Source: Vibrio gangliei (GTDB taxonomy: Bacteria > Pseudomonadota > Gammaproteobacteria > Enterobacterales > Vibrionaceae). Taken from it: 64,000 nt of DNA. Within the stretch, counting starts at the first letter, position 1, and the number at the start of each line of letters is the position of its first letter. Below are positions 17,127 to 27,350 of this stretch, in pieces. The stretch spans positions 682,001 through 746,000 of the forward strand of contig NZ_AP021869.1 of NCBI RefSeq assembly GCF_026001925.1, read 5' to 3'. The notes under the pieces are model-generated. The model saw only the letters and a program-made list of their open reading frames with translations. It was not told the origin of the DNA and did no database searches. The translations under genes were made by a program, and so were the position numbers.

Positions 17127-18590
17127 GGGCAGCGAAGTGGCTTAATGCCGATCAGTTAAGCAAAAAATGATCGGTTGAACGATCCTGCAGATAGCTTATA
17201 AAGGCTCTAAGTATTCCCACTTAGAGCCTTTTCTTTTGCAATTAACGACAGCCCTCTCACTCGCCAATAGCTATGCTTCAAATACAGAGCAACTAGGACA
17301 ACTTAGTGACATCCTGTGCCCAGACTTCATTAATCAATGTCTTGAAACGTCGGGGGTAGCAACGGTTCGAAAGCGCAGAATCCCTCTTGATATGGCGGTT
17401 TGGTCTGTGATTGCTATGTCTCTCTATCGACAAGAACCTCTGTGGAGTATCGTTTCCAAAGCTCAATTGGCTCTGCCTGGAAAACGAGCGCTTGTCGCTC
17501 CTAGCGCCATCGTTCAGGCGAGACAGAGACTTGGTGAGCAGGCAGTGAAAGAAGTTTTTGTTCAAAGTCAGAAGCTGTGGAATGAAGTGGCTCAACATCC
17601 TACTTGGGCTGGCTTAAAGCTTCTTGCTGTCGATGGCGTGGTATGGCGAACACCGGACAGCGATGAAAATAGGAATACCTTTCAAGCCCCCTCGAACCAA
17701 AATAGCGAAGGCGCCTTCCCTCAAGTTCGTATGGTGTGCCAGATGGAAGTGACAAGTCATATGCTGATTGCAAGTGCATTCGATAGCTACAAAACCAATG
17801 AAATGGTATTGGCTGAACAACTCATCGACACGACACCAGATAATAGCTTAACCCTGTTTGATAGAGGCTTTTTCTCACTAGGTCTACTCAATCGCTGGGC
17901 ATCGACAGGCGTTGAGCGCCATTGGTTAATGCCAATGAAGAAAGGTACGCAGTATACGATAATCAGTAAGCTTGGCAGGAATGATAGAATAGTCCGCTTG
18001 CAGTCTAGCCCTCAAGCCAGAAAGAAGTTCTCGGATTTACCAGAGTCAGTGACGGTTAGGCTCATAACCAAAACGATTAAGGGAAAAGAGGTCAATATCC
18101 TCACGTCGATGACCGATGCTTTGCGCTACCCTAGCGCAGAAATCGCTGACCTATACAGCCATCGATGGGAAATTGAGGTTGGTTATAGAGAAATGAAGTC
18201 ATCGCTACTTAAGAACCAATTTACCTTACGCAGTAAAAAACCTGAGATGGTCCGTCAAGAGCTATGGGGGTTGCTACTGAGCTACAATATCATCCGTTAT
18301 CAGATGATAAGTATGGCGAAACAAATCCCGGGGCTACACCCGAATCAGCTGAGCTTCACGACAAGCGCGAATGCCATTATCCACCTAATCCACAGCTTCT
18401 GGCTCGAGTCGGCTGGGACGATACCGAAACGAATAAATCACTTGCTTGAAGAAGCTCACCACCATGTTCTTCCTGTTAAGCGGGAAGATAGAATGTACCC
18501 TAGAGCGATAAAGCCCAAAGCGAAGAAGTACCCTAATAAAAAGAATGCCAGTCAGCTTAATTGACTGGCATTAAGCGAAGTGGCTGCCCT
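17127..18590 (+). mobile_element. IS4-family insertion sequence, apparently complete
   Basis: Imperfect terminal inverted repeats (19 of 23 matching) start GGGCAGC at both ends: GGGCAGCGAAGTGGCTTAAT on the left and, reverse-complemented, GGGCAGCCACTTCGCTTAAT on the right. The mismatches arise because GCGAAGTGGC is in the same orientation at both ends. The element is about 1.46 kb with one transposase gene. I could not identify a target-site duplication next to the ends. It lies 27 bp after the fghA stop. Confidence 0.88.
17236..18564 (+). CDS. IS4-family transposase
   Basis: A 442-residue DDE transposase with the IS4 signature Y-(2)-R-(3)-E-(6)-K exactly satisfied by [15 protein letters not shown] near residue 308, the other catalytic Asp residues in [11 protein letters not shown] and [12 protein letters not shown]. 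It catalyses cut-and-paste movement between the terminal repeats. An N-terminal domain ([22 protein letters not shown]) is of the DDE_Tnp_IS4 N-terminal type. The start is TTG 17236; no closer ATG makes a complete protein. The frame is uninterrupted, so the element may be active. Confidence 0.93.
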   Translation: MQLTTALSLANSYASNTEQLGQLSDILCPDFINQCLETSGVATVRKRRIPLDMAVWSVIAMSLYRQEPLWSIVSKAQLALPGKRALVAPSAIVQARQRLGEQAVKEVFVQSQKLWNEVAQHPTWAGLKLLAVDGVVWRTPDSDENRNTFQAPSNQNSEGAFPQVRMVCQMEVTSHMLIASAFDSYKTNEMVLAEQLIDTTPDNSLTLFDRGFFSLGLLNRWASTGVERHWLMPMKKGTQYTIISKLGRNDRIVRLQSSPQARKKFSDLPESVTVRLITKTIKGKEVNILTSMTDALRYPSAEIADLYSHRWEIEVGYREMKSSLLKNQFTLRSKKPEMVRQELWGLLLSYNIIRYQMISMAKQIPGLHPNQLSFTTSANAIIHLIHSFWLESAGTIPKRINHLLEEAHHHVLPVKREDRMYPRAIKPKAKKYPNKKNASQLN

Positions 18591-18591
18591 T

Positions 18592-19348
18592 TCTGTATGT
18601 GAAAAATTATTCGTTTATTTGATTTGAGGAACATTAAGACAGATACACAAGTTCAGATTGAACCGGCTTAGATCATTACTTATTTTTTGAAGATGATCTC
18701 AAATGATGTCGAAAATGTTAAAGTATGTAACGAAAAGTGCACCTTAATCGCATGATTTTCCTAATTACGATGGCGCAATACTCAAAAGGTTTATAAAGCA
18801 TGTGGGTATGCTGAGTGGTTTTAGGCTTCCGACTTGCTTGAGTTGAAATGGACTTCAGCCTTTAAGTCGTTGAAGTTAACGTAGAATAAATTCGCTAAAT
18901 GTATATAAAGTACTCAAACAGCGTCTAACCTCCTTTAACTTCTGCTATTTCATCCAATTTTAATTTTTATTTAGTGTTGTTCGCTGTGCTAGGGAAGATG
19001 AAATTATAATTCCATTTTCGAAAAGTTAGTTTTCACTTTTATTTGATGAGATTGTTGTGCTATGTAAGCATAATGTTTCAAATGTAACATTGTATGTTTT
19101 GGTGTAACCATGTTTGCCTTGGTGCAACTATCTGTGCATTGTTATTCTCTTCTCTTAACTTGGTGGTTACTTTGCATTTTCGTGCATTTTGGCTACCTAG
19201 TAGTGAAATTTACTTGGTCGCAAATGGTATTTAGATGTAGAAATTTGCAGCTAAACATCATTTCTATCGATTTCATGGTTTTGCGTTGAATGGTTTCGTT
19301 ATTGCTATAACGACGTGCTTTTCTTCGCCTTTAATATCGAGAATTAGA
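18592..19348 (+). other. 757-bp gap upstream of cyoABCDE
   Basis: AT-rich with no convincing gene. The part from 19070 to 19200 has loosely repeated words around TTGGTGTAACC and TTGGTGCAAC, which might be regulatory sites for the oxidase operon, but I recognise no specific operator. The long leader is consistent with a regulated operon promoter here. Confidence 0.5.
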
Positions 19349-20266
19349 ATGGAAGCCTCAAGATATAAAAACATCTTGTCACGTGGAGGAATGCTCGCCG
19401 TCCCTTTTCTGTTGTCTGGATGTGAATCTGCTTTGCTTGATCCTAAAGGGATCGTCGGCATTCAAGAAAAAGAACTGATCATCACAGCATTATTGTTGAT
19501 GTTGATTGTTGTTATTCCTGTCATCCTAATGACGGTATTTTTTTCGTATAAATATCGTTCAACTAATACGGATGAAAAATACGATCCAGAATGGGCACAT
19601 TCAACCAAAATTGAAGTGGTGGTGTGGACTATTCCTATCATCATTATTGCCATTTTAGGAACCATCACTTGGCGCACGACTCACGAATTAGAGCAATCTA
19701 AACCGCTTGTGAGCGAAGTCGACCATATGACGATTGAAGTCGTCTCTTTGGATTGGAAATGGTTGTTTATTTACCCTGAGCAACATATTGCGACGGTGAA
19801 CTACGTAGCCTTCCCTAAAGATGTGCCAGTTAAGTTCAAAGTCACTTCAGACAACATTATGAATTCGTTCTTCATTCCTCGTTTGGGCAGCCAGATTTAT
19901 GCGATGCCAGGCATGATGACCAGTGTGCATCTAATGGCAAATGAAGCGAATGATTATAAAGGCATTTCAGCCAGTTACAGTGGTGAAGGCTTCTCAGGCA
20001 TGAAGTTCACCGCGCACGTCACCGAAACGCGTGATGAGTTTAATGACTGGGTGAAAAGCGTTAAGAACAAACAAGATGCCCTAGTGATGAGTGATTTCGA
20101 TGGTTATCGTGAGCTTGCGAAACCAAGCGAAAACGTGCCAGTGACGTATTACTCAAGCGTTCCAGAGCATTTGTTTGCCGATGTGGTCAAGCAGTATAAG
20201 GGCTCTTTAAACTCAGGCGAAGAAAGCATGAGTGAAGGGCACCATATGGACATGGCAAAACATTAA
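19349..20266 (+). CDS. cyoA: Cytochrome bo3 ubiquinol oxidase subunit II
   Basis: A 305-residue subunit II, starting at ATG 19349. A lipoprotein signal ends at FLLSGC (cysteine near residue 29), followed by two membrane helices (ALLLMLIVVIPVILM and VWTIPIIIIAILGTITW) and a periplasmic cupredoxin-like domain that has lost the CuA ligands, typical of quinol rather than cytochrome c oxidases. It helps form the quinol-binding site of the complex. First gene of cyoABCDE. An in-frame start at 19286 exists, but would place a non-signal sequence in front of the lipobox. Confidence 0.95.
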   Translation: MEASRYKNILSRGGMLAVPFLLSGCESALLDPKGIVGIQEKELIITALLLMLIVVIPVILMTVFFSYKYRSTNTDEKYDPEWAHSTKIEVVVWTIPIIIIAILGTITWRTTHELEQSKPLVSEVDHMTIEVVSLDWKWLFIYPEQHIATVNYVAFPKDVPVKFKVTSDNIMNSFFIPRLGSQIYAMPGMMTSVHLMANEANDYKGISASYSGEGFSGMKFTAHVTETRDEFNDWVKSVKNKQDALVMSDFDGYRELAKPSENVPVTYYSSVPEHLFADVVKQYKGSLNSGEESMSEGHHMDMAKH

Positions 20267-20281
20267 AGGGTAGGAAATACT

Positions 20282-22330
20282 ATGTTTGGAAGACTTTCTC
20301 TCGACAGCGTTCCATACCATGAGCCGATTATTATGGTCACTTTGACCGTGATTGCTCTTGTTGGTATCGCGCTTGTTTCAGCCATTACTTACTACGGTAA
20401 ATGGCAATATTTATGGTCTGAGTGGTTCACTTCGATCGACCATAAGAAAATCGGTTTTATGTACATTGTGGTGGCATTAGTCATGTTAATCCGTGGTTTC
20501 TCGGATGCGGTGATGATGCGAAGCCAACAATTGCTTTCTTCTGCGGGCGAGGCCGGATATCTGCCACCTGAGCACTATGACCAAATCTTCAGTGCGCACG
20601 GTGTGATCATGATTTTCTTCGTTGCTATGCCACTGATCATTGGCTTGATGAACATTGTTGTTCCTCTGCAAATAGGTGCGCGTGACGTTGCTTTCCCATA
20701 CTTGAACAACTTGAGCTTCTGGCTGTTTGTTGTGGGTGTGATTCTAACCAACGTATCACTTGGTGTGGGTGAATTCGCTCGTACTGGTTGGTTGGCTTAT
20801 CCGCCGCTATCAGGCATTAAAGCAAGCCCAGGAACAGGGGTTGATTATTGGATTTGGGCGCTGCAAATTTCAGGTGTCGGTACCACGCTATCCGGTGTGA
20901 ACTTCTTCACCACCATCATGCGCATGCGTACTCCGTCTATGCCTTTGATGAAAATGCCAGTGTTCACTTGGGCATCACTGTGTGCCAATATTTTGATCAT
21001 CATTTCGTTCCCAATCTTAACTGTGACTATCGCGCTATTGACGCTTGATCGTTACCTAGGTACCCATTTCTTTACCAATGATATGGGCGGTAACATGATG
21101 ATGTACGTCAACTTGATTTGGGCGTGGGGTCACCCTGAAGTATACATTCTGGTACTGCCTATTTTCGGTGTGTACTCAGAAGTGGTGGCGACTTTCTCTC
21201 GTAAGAAACTGTTCGGTTACACATCGCTGGTTTGGGCGACTGTGGTTATCACCATCCTTGCGTTCGTGGTTTGGCTACATCACTTCTTTACCATGGGTTC
21301 TGGCGCAAATGTAAACGCCTTCTTTGGTATTGCCACCATGATTATCTCAATTCCAACCGGGGTTAAGATCTTCAACTGGCTATTTACCATGTACCGTGGT
21401 CGTGTTGAATTCAGCTCACCAATGTTATGGACTATCGGCTTCCTGATCACCTTCACAGTTGGTGGTATGACTGGCGTATTGATGGCGGTTCCTGGCGCAG
21501 ACTTCGTACTTCACAACAGTTTGTTCCTGATCGCGCACTTCCATAATGTGATTATCGGTGGTGTGGTGTTCGGCTGTTTTGCTGGTGTGACTTACTGGTT
21601 CCCGAAAGCAACTGGTTTCAAACTGAATGAAACTTGGGGTAAACGTGCATTCTGGTGTTGGATTATTGGCTTCCTATTTGCCTTTATCCCGCTATACGCA
21701 TTGGGCTTTATGGGTATGACTCGTCGTTTGAGCCAACACATTGACCCTGAGTACTTCCCACTGCTAGCGACGGCTGCGTTCGGTACTTTCATCATTTTCT
21801 GTGGTGTAGCGTGTCAAGCGATTCAGTTCTTCGTGAGCGTGCGTGACCGTGAACAAAACCGCGATCTTACTGGCGACCCATGGGGCGGTCGTACACTTGA
21901 GTGGTCGACTTCATCACCACCGCCGTTCTACAACTTTGCGAAATTGCCAAAAGGCGATGTACTGGATGCGTTCTGGTATCAAAAGCAAGAAGGTAAAGCG
22001 GGTATTGATGCGAAACTGGCGGAAGAAGAAGAGTACGCTCCGATTCATATGCCGAAAAATACGGCAACCGGTGTTGTAATCTCAGGTTTCTCTTTGATCT
22101 TTGGTTTTGCCATGATCTGGTATATCTGGTGGTTAGCTATCGTAGGATTTGTCGGCATTATCGTGACTGCGATTGTACATAGCTTCAATGAAGACCGTGA
22201 TTACTACGTGACGGTTGAAGAAATCAAAGCTATCGAGCAAGCGCATAAAGAGCAGCTGAAAAAAGCGAAAGCACAACAAGCTAATGCATCCGATGATGAC
22301 GAAGATATGGAGGTCGATTATGCACGCTAA
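20282..22330 (+). CDS. cyoB: Cytochrome bo3 ubiquinol oxidase subunit I
   Basis: A 682-residue heme-copper oxidase catalytic subunit holding hemes b and o3 and CuB, reducing oxygen to water while pumping protons. The CuB and cross-link signature [20 protein letters not shown] lies near residue 281, followed by [10 protein letters not shown] with the further CuB histidines and [10 protein letters not shown] with heme ligands. About 15 membrane helices are expected; the E. coli protein is 663 residues. The C-terminus is a charged coil. It follows cyoA by 15 bp and overlaps cyoC by 11 bp. Confidence 0.97.
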   Translation: MFGRLSLDSVPYHEPIIMVTLTVIALVGIALVSAITYYGKWQYLWSEWFTSIDHKKIGFMYIVVALVMLIRGFSDAVMMRSQQLLSSAGEAGYLPPEHYDQIFSAHGVIMIFFVAMPLIIGLMNIVVPLQIGARDVAFPYLNNLSFWLFVVGVILTNVSLGVGEFARTGWLAYPPLSGIKASPGTGVDYWIWALQISGVGTTLSGVNFFTTIMRMRTPSMPLMKMPVFTWASLCANILIIISFPILTVTIALLTLDRYLGTHFFTNDMGGNMMMYVNLIWAWGHPEVYILVLPIFGVYSEVVATFSRKKLFGYTSLVWATVVITILAFVVWLHHFFTMGSGANVNAFFGIATMIISIPTGVKIFNWLFTMYRGRVEFSSPMLWTIGFLITFTVGGMTGVLMAVPGADFVLHNSLFLIAHFHNVIIGGVVFGCFAGVTYWFPKATGFKLNETWGKRAFWCWIIGFLFAFIPLYALGFMGMTRRLSQHIDPEYFPLLATAAFGTFIIFCGVACQAIQFFVSVRDREQNRDLTGDPWGGRTLEWSTSSPPPFYNFAKLPKGDVLDAFWYQKQEGKAGIDAKLAEEEEYAPIHMPKNTATGVVISGFSLIFGFAMIWYIWWLAIVGFVGIIVTAIVHSFNEDRDYYVTVEEIKAIEQAHKEQLKKAKAQQANASDDDEDMEVDYAR

Positions 22331-22931
22331 TCCTGCAGCTGAGCATGGTCATCATGATGATCACGATCATCATGACGCAAATGAGATGAAGCAATACGGC
22401 TTCTGGATCTACTTAATGAGTGACTGCATTCTGTTTGGTACTTTGTTTGCCACTTATGCAGTACTGGTTAACGCCACCGCGGGTGGGCCAACAGGGAAAG
22501 ATATTTTTGAACTCCCATTTGTATTCGTAGAAACCATGTTGCTGCTGTTAAGTAGTATCACTTTTGGTTTTGGCATCATTGCCATGAAACGTGAAGATGT
22601 TGCCGGCTTAAAACGCTGGCTACTGATCACTGCGCTACTCGGCCTCGGCTTTATTGCGATGGAAATATACGAATTCCATCATTTAATTGAAGAAGGTTTT
22701 GGACCACAACGCAGTGCGTTCCTATCGGCTTTCTTTACCTTGGTCGGAACTCACGGTTTGCATGTGACATTTGGTCTTATTTGGTTGGCAGTGTGTTACT
22801 TCCAATTAAGTACGAAAGGTTTGAATGATTTAATGAAAGGCCGTTTTTACTGCTTAAGTTTGTTCTGGCACTTCCTTGATATCGTTTGGATTTGTGTATT
22901 TACAATCGTGTACTTATTGGGGGTGGTGTAA
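22320..22931 (+). CDS. cyoC: Cytochrome bo3 ubiquinol oxidase subunit III
   Basis: A 203-residue subunit III with five membrane helices (for example [20 protein letters not shown]). Start ATG 22320, inside the end of cyoB, with AGGTCG-type ribosome-binding bases; this gives [12 protein letters not shown]. The first 20 residues are rich in His and Asp ([12 protein letters not shown]), more than is usual in E. coli CyoC, which suggests metal binding or only a flexible cytoplasmic tail. The stop overlaps the cyoD start as TAATG. Confidence 0.95.
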   Translation: MHANPAAEHGHHDDHDHHDANEMKQYGFWIYLMSDCILFGTLFATYAVLVNATAGGPTGKDIFELPFVFVETMLLLLSSITFGFGIIAMKREDVAGLKRWLLITALLGLGFIAMEIYEFHHLIEEGFGPQRSAFLSAFFTLVGTHGLHVTFGLIWLAVCYFQLSTKGLNDLMKGRFYCLSLFWHFLDIVWICVFTIVYLLGVV

Positions 22932-23257
22932 TGTCAAATTCATCAGTATCAAAAGGCCATGAAGATTCTGGCGCAAAAGGTTACATCATTGGGTTTGTTG
23001 CTTCGCTTATCTTAACGATTATTCCGTTTTACTTTGCGTATACCGGAGTATTGTCTCGCGAAACCACCATTGAAATCTTGATCATCACAGCGGTTATCCA
23101 GTTGCTCGTTCACCTAGTGTACTTCTTGCATATGGATAGCTCAGAAAAAGGTAAGTTCAATGCCTTATCTTTTGCTTTTACCGCTGTCATTGTCTTTATC
23201 GTGGTTGCTGGTTCTATCTGGATTATGTGGAACCTGAACCACAACATGATGATGTAG
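22931..23257 (+). CDS. cyoD: Cytochrome bo3 ubiquinol oxidase subunit IV
   Basis: A 108-residue small subunit with three membrane helices (IIGFVASLILTIIPFYFA, ILIITAVIQLLVHLVYFLHM, FTAVIVFIVVAGSIWIMW). It helps assembly of the CuB site. The start ATG 22931 overlaps the cyoC stop, showing translational coupling. Length matches the family (about 109). Confidence 0.95.
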   Translation: MSNSSVSKGHEDSGAKGYIIGFVASLILTIIPFYFAYTGVLSRETTIEILIITAVIQLLVHLVYFLHMDSSEKGKFNALSFAFTAVIVFIVVAGSIWIMWNLNHNMMM

Positions 23258-23266
23258 GTAGTGCTC

Positions 23267-24136
23267 ATGTTGAAAGAATACGTATCGATCACCAAGCCCG
23301 GCATTATTGTCGGGAATTTAATCTCAGTATTGGCCGGGTATTTCTTGGCTGCAAAATCCGAGACAGTGACGCTCGGACTGCTGGGATACACCTTACTGGG
23401 GGTGGCGTTGGTCATTGCTTCAGGGTGTGTGATCAACAACATTTTTGATCGTGATATCGATTTTAAAATGTCTCGAACTCAAAACCGTACCATGGTGCAA
23501 GGCGGTATTAAGGTTGATCATGCCTTTTTATACGCACTTGTGATGCTATTAGCTGGCACGGGTTTGCTGTATAAAATGGCGAATCCACTGTCTGCGGTGA
23601 TGGTGTTACTTGGTTATGTGTTCTACGTATTCTTTTACACCATGTGGTACAAACGCACCTCGGTATACGGCACCTTAGTGGGCAGTGTATCGGGGGCGAT
23701 TCCGCCGCTGGTTGGTTACTTAGCGGTGACCAATTACATCAGCCTAGAAGCTGTGCTTTTGTTTAGTCTGTTTTGTTTATGGCAAATGCCGCATTCTTAT
23801 GCGATTGCGATGTTCCGTATGCAAGACTACAAAGAAGCGGGTATTCCAGTTTTACCGGTGGTGAAAGGCATTCAAAAAGCGCGTCAGCACATGATGGCGT
23901 ATGTCGCTGCTTTCTCGCTGGTGGCTCTAGGTTTATATGCATTTGGTCATACTGGTTATGAATACCTAGCTGTGGCTGCGCTATCATGCTTTGCTTGGTC
24001 TAAAGTGACGTTTAGCCGTATGGATGAAAGCAATTATATTCAGTGGTCTAAGTCGGTGTTTAAAACATCATTACTTGTGGTGATGGCATTTAGCTCCGTC
24101 TTAGGTTTGGAATTGATTCCGCTTTCATTGAGCTAG
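23267..24136 (+). CDS. cyoE: Protoheme IX farnesyltransferase (heme O synthase)
   Basis: A 289-residue UbiA-type prenyltransferase making heme O by adding a farnesyl group to heme B, needed by CyoB. The first Asp-rich motif NNIFDRDIDFKM is near residue 59, and the second loop QDYKEAGIPVLPVVKG near 187. Nine helices are expected. ATG 23267 gives MLKEYVSITKPGI as in E. coli CyoE; a GTG at 23261 would add two residues. It is the last gene of the operon, 9 bp after cyoD. Confidence 0.96.
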   Translation: MLKEYVSITKPGIIVGNLISVLAGYFLAAKSETVTLGLLGYTLLGVALVIASGCVINNIFDRDIDFKMSRTQNRTMVQGGIKVDHAFLYALVMLLAGTGLLYKMANPLSAVMVLLGYVFYVFFYTMWYKRTSVYGTLVGSVSGAIPPLVGYLAVTNYISLEAVLLFSLFCLWQMPHSYAIAMFRMQDYKEAGIPVLPVVKGIQKARQHMMAYVAAFSLVALGLYAFGHTGYEYLAVAALSCFAWSKVTFSRMDESNYIQWSKSVFKTSLLVVMAFSSVLGLELIPLSLS

Positions 24137-24656
24137 AGGTTTCGTCCAGTAAAAAACGTTCAAAATGTTAACTGAAATGGGTGTTGTTACAGTAATTTTA
24201 CATTTCAAAAATGAAGGTTTTAATCTGCCTGAATGTGAGCATAATGAATGAAATGTAATCAAGTTGTTGACTGTTAATGACGCTGTTTTAAACAGAGTCA
24301 ATGTAAAAATATTCTCTACCTAGGTAGATTAACCAACAACCTTTACGGTTCAGAAGTCTTTTCATCGCTGAAATTAACTGAGTTTATTTCAATTGGAATA
24401 GCGATGTATCTCTCTGAAAATCTAGTCCAACTCCAAGTTAGCTAGTAAATAAAAGAAAAACACCAAGTCTCCCCAACTTGGTGTTTTTTTATGCGAGTTG
24501 TTAAATTATTGTTTTGTTAGATATAAGCGACGGAATGAACGAATAACACTCGCCACAATCGCAAACTGACATTAAAATCCGAATTGTCCTGACCTCTTTG
24601 GTTTTCTCTCATTAGGAAGAGAAGGAGAGGCAGCGTATGTTTTTTTTGAGGAAAAA
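24137..24656 (+). other. 520-bp gap after cyoE with a terminator
   Basis: No credible gene. A strong terminator lies at 24456-24490. The first 300 bp are AT-rich; ACCTAGGT near 24320 is an 8-bp palindrome of unknown meaning. Confidence 0.6.
24456..24490 (+). terminator. Terminator between cyoE and the dioxygenase gene
   Basis: AACACCAAGT and ACTTGGTGTT-type arms pair around CTCCCC, with A-run before and seven T after, so it may work in both directions. It lies 320 bp after cyoE. Confidence 0.88.
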
Positions 24657-25328
24657 ATGAGCGTTGTTTTAACTGAAGATATGGCGATTGATCCCGTTTC
24701 AGATACGGCTTTATTTGAATCGATTGCCAATCATCTTGCCGATACTGGTTACAGTATTCACCCTAATGCATTACCTGCTGGATTATTACATTCATTGCAC
24801 GAACATCTTCACTCTATGCCTGAGTATTATTTCAAGCGTGCTGGCATAGGGCGTGACGATAATTTAATGCTTAATCAGTTTGTCCGTAAAGATGAAGTAT
24901 GTTGGATTAATGGTGACAGTCGTGCCGGACGAGAGTGGCTCGATTGGGCTGGACAGTTGCAGCAATATTTAAACCGTCGTTTGTTTCTCGGGTTATTTTC
25001 ATTTGAGAGTCACTTTGCACATTACTCCCCAGGTGATTTTTATAAGACTCATAAAGACGCGTTTAAAGGTCAGTCAAACCGAGTGGTGAGCTTAGTGGTT
25101 TACTTAAATCCTGATTGGAATAAAGAAGATCAAGGAGAGTTGGTGATCTATCAAGATGAATCCAATGAAGAATTGATTCGAGTGACACCGGGATTTGGCA
25201 CCATTGTGGCTTTTCTCAGTGAAGATTTTCCACATGAAGTTTTGCCCGCCAATCGTGACCGCTATTCTATTGCCGGTTGGTTTCGTGTTAATGGCTCCGA
25301 TACACAACGAGTCGATCCTCCGCGTTAA
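24657..25328 (+). CDS. 2OG-Fe(II) dioxygenase-family protein
   Basis: A 223-residue oxygenase resembling prolyl 4-hydroxylase/SM-20 family proteins. The double-stranded beta helix carries the iron triad: HKDAF (His-x-Asp) near residue 132 and FPHEVLPA with the distal His near 199, followed by an Arg (NRDRYSIAGWFR) to bind 2-oxoglutarate. The substrate is unknown; in other gammaproteobacteria related proteins hydroxylate a protein residue. ATG 24657 follows GAGGAAAAA. Single-gene unit, with terminators on both sides. Confidence 0.88.
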   Translation: MSVVLTEDMAIDPVSDTALFESIANHLADTGYSIHPNALPAGLLHSLHEHLHSMPEYYFKRAGIGRDDNLMLNQFVRKDEVCWINGDSRAGREWLDWAGQLQQYLNRRLFLGLFSFESHFAHYSPGDFYKTHKDAFKGQSNRVVSLVVYLNPDWNKEDQGELVIYQDESNEELIRVTPGFGTIVAFLSEDFPHEVLPANRDRYSIAGWFRVNGSDTQRVDPPR

Positions 25329-25359
25329 TTCGTACAATAAACAATCGAATATTAGTAAG

Positions 25360-25390
25360 CAGCCAGTCATTATTATTACTGGCTGTTTTT
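25360..25390 (+). terminator. Terminator of the dioxygenase gene
   Basis: CAGCCAGT and ACTGGCTG form an 8-bp stem around ATTATTATT, followed by TTTTT, 32 bp beyond the stop codon. Confidence 0.88.
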
Positions 25391-25503
25391 ATTGGGGGTT
25401 TGTCAGATCTTTATTCTTGATTATCATCTTTAACCGACAGCTTTCTTCCTAAAATATGGTATATAGTGAATAAGTAATCGGATTAAAAGTAAGGTGATTC
25501 AGA

Positions 25504-27282
25504 TTGAAACGAGCATGGAAAGGGGCATGGGTTGAAGAGTGGCTACCTGGCCTGATTCAATTAAAAAATTATGATAAATCATGGTTAGGTGACGACGTTC
25601 GCGCGGCACTTTCAGTTGTCGCAGTCGCCTTGCCTGTGGCGATTGCTTATGCTCAATTGACAGGTGTCAGTGCGATTGTCGGTTTGTATTCTTGCGTATT
25701 GCCTATGCTAGTGTACGCGCTAATGGGGACTTCGCGACAATTGATTGTTGGCCCTGATACCGCAACTTGCGCAGTGATTGCGGCGGTGGTGACACCATTG
25801 TCTGCGGGCGATACGGTTAAACATTGGCAATTGGTTATTACGATGACGGCGATGACGGGGGTATGGTGTTTAATTGCCAGTAAGTTCAAACTGGGGGTAT
25901 TTGCCGACTTTTTATCGCGTCCTATTTTATTAGGTTTACTCAATGGTGTATCTATCACGATTATTGTTGATCAATTTTTTAAAGTGTTTGGCATCACCTA
26001 TAACCAGCCTTACTTGATCGAGCAAGTCTGGGAGGCCCCATCGCAATTAGTGAATGTGCATTGGCAAACGTTATTAGTGAGCGCTATGACTTTCGGGGTT
26101 TATTATAGCTGTAAAAAATTGAGGCCACGTTGGCCTGCGGCGATGCTGGCGATTATTATTGCAAGCCTTTTTGTGTGGCTAGGCAATTTTGACTCCGTCG
26201 GGGTCGGCATCGTGGGTATGGTTGAAGGTGGGCTACCAGCTTTTCAAGCGCCTGAATTCGATATTGGTATTAGCCGTGAACTGGTTATGCCGGCACTGAA
26301 CTTAGCGATGGTTAGCTTTGTGAGTATGATGATCACCGCTCGAAGTTTTGCCGCCAAAAATGGCTACGATATTGATGCCGATAAAGAGTTTCGCGCACTA
26401 GGCATGATCAATATTGCTTCGGCTTTTTCACAAGGTTTTGTGGTGAGCGGTACCAGTTCTCGAACCGCGGTCAATGATGCTAATGGCGGTAAAACCCAAT
26501 TGGTTTCGATTATTTCTGCCGCGATTATCGCCATTGTGGCGGTGGTTGCTTATCAGCCCTTGCAGTTTATTCCGGTGGCGGCATTAGGCGTTGTGCTGAT
26601 TGTGGCTTCGATGTCGTTAATTGATTTAAAAGGCATTTGGCTACTACGCCGTAGAAACAAAGATGCTTTTTACCTGTCTAGCATTACCTTTGTCGCAGTA
26701 TTAGTTATTGGGGTGATCCCTGGGATCACGCTTGCGGTCTTACTTGGTTTATTTCAGTTTTTGCGTATTGTGATGCGGCCAACGGATCAAGTATTAGGCT
26801 TGGATAGTAAAGGTACGGTGAGAAGTTTAGGTCGTTCTGGAAAAGCACACCCTATTCCTGGATTAGTGATTTATCGCTTTAATTCTCCGTTGACTTACTT
26901 CAATGCAGACCACTTTAAGCGTCGATTGTTATATCACGTTGCACAGGCCGGTAGTAATGAGATTCGATACGTTATTATTGATGCGGTCGCCAGCTTTACT
27001 CATTTGGATTTAAGTGTGATGGCGGTCATTGATGATATTCAAGCAATCTTGAAGAAACGCGGAATACGTCTGGTGTTGGCTGGGCATAAACATCGCTTAA
27101 AACAGTGGTGTGCACTTTCTGGGGTTAAAGTGGGTGAAGGAGGGATCCGTATTCGTGCCGACATGTATTTAGCGATAAAAATGAGTGGCTGTTATCAAGA
27201 AGCGGTTAATGAAGGGCAGGTACCGGAAGTGGCGAAAGAGAAGTTATCAGAAGAAACCAAACAAGCTCAACCTGAAGTATAA
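25504..27282 (+). CDS. SulP-family anion transporter with STAS domain
   Basis: A 592-residue SLC26/SulP transporter. The membrane part starts near residue 28 with DVRAALSVVAVALPVAIAYA and the SulP signature region LYSCVLPMLVYALMGTSRQL, and ends near residue 430; a C-terminal STAS domain follows (YRFNSPLTYFNADHFKRRL, then VIIDAVASFTHLDLSVM). Likely substrates are sulfate, bicarbonate or C4-dicarboxylates, which cannot be told apart here. Start is TTG with AAGG about 11 nt upstream. The gene stands alone. Confidence 0.92.
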   Translation: MKRAWKGAWVEEWLPGLIQLKNYDKSWLGDDVRAALSVVAVALPVAIAYAQLTGVSAIVGLYSCVLPMLVYALMGTSRQLIVGPDTATCAVIAAVVTPLSAGDTVKHWQLVITMTAMTGVWCLIASKFKLGVFADFLSRPILLGLLNGVSITIIVDQFFKVFGITYNQPYLIEQVWEAPSQLVNVHWQTLLVSAMTFGVYYSCKKLRPRWPAAMLAIIIASLFVWLGNFDSVGVGIVGMVEGGLPAFQAPEFDIGISRELVMPALNLAMVSFVSMMITARSFAAKNGYDIDADKEFRALGMINIASAFSQGFVVSGTSSRTAVNDANGGKTQLVSIISAAIIAIVAVVAYQPLQFIPVAALGVVLIVASMSLIDLKGIWLLRRRNKDAFYLSSITFVAVLVIGVIPGITLAVLLGLFQFLRIVMRPTDQVLGLDSKGTVRSLGRSGKAHPIPGLVIYRFNSPLTYFNADHFKRRLLYHVAQAGSNEIRYVIIDAVASFTHLDLSVMAVIDDIQAILKKRGIRLVLAGHKHRLKQWCALSGVKVGEGGIRIRADMYLAIKMSGCYQEAVNEGQVPEVAKEKLSEETKQAQPEV

Positions 27283-27350
27283 ATTGAGCTTTGCTTTTTT
27301 GTTTTTTGCTCTTAGAGCTTAGAGCATCGAGTTTAGGGCGATGAATCTTA

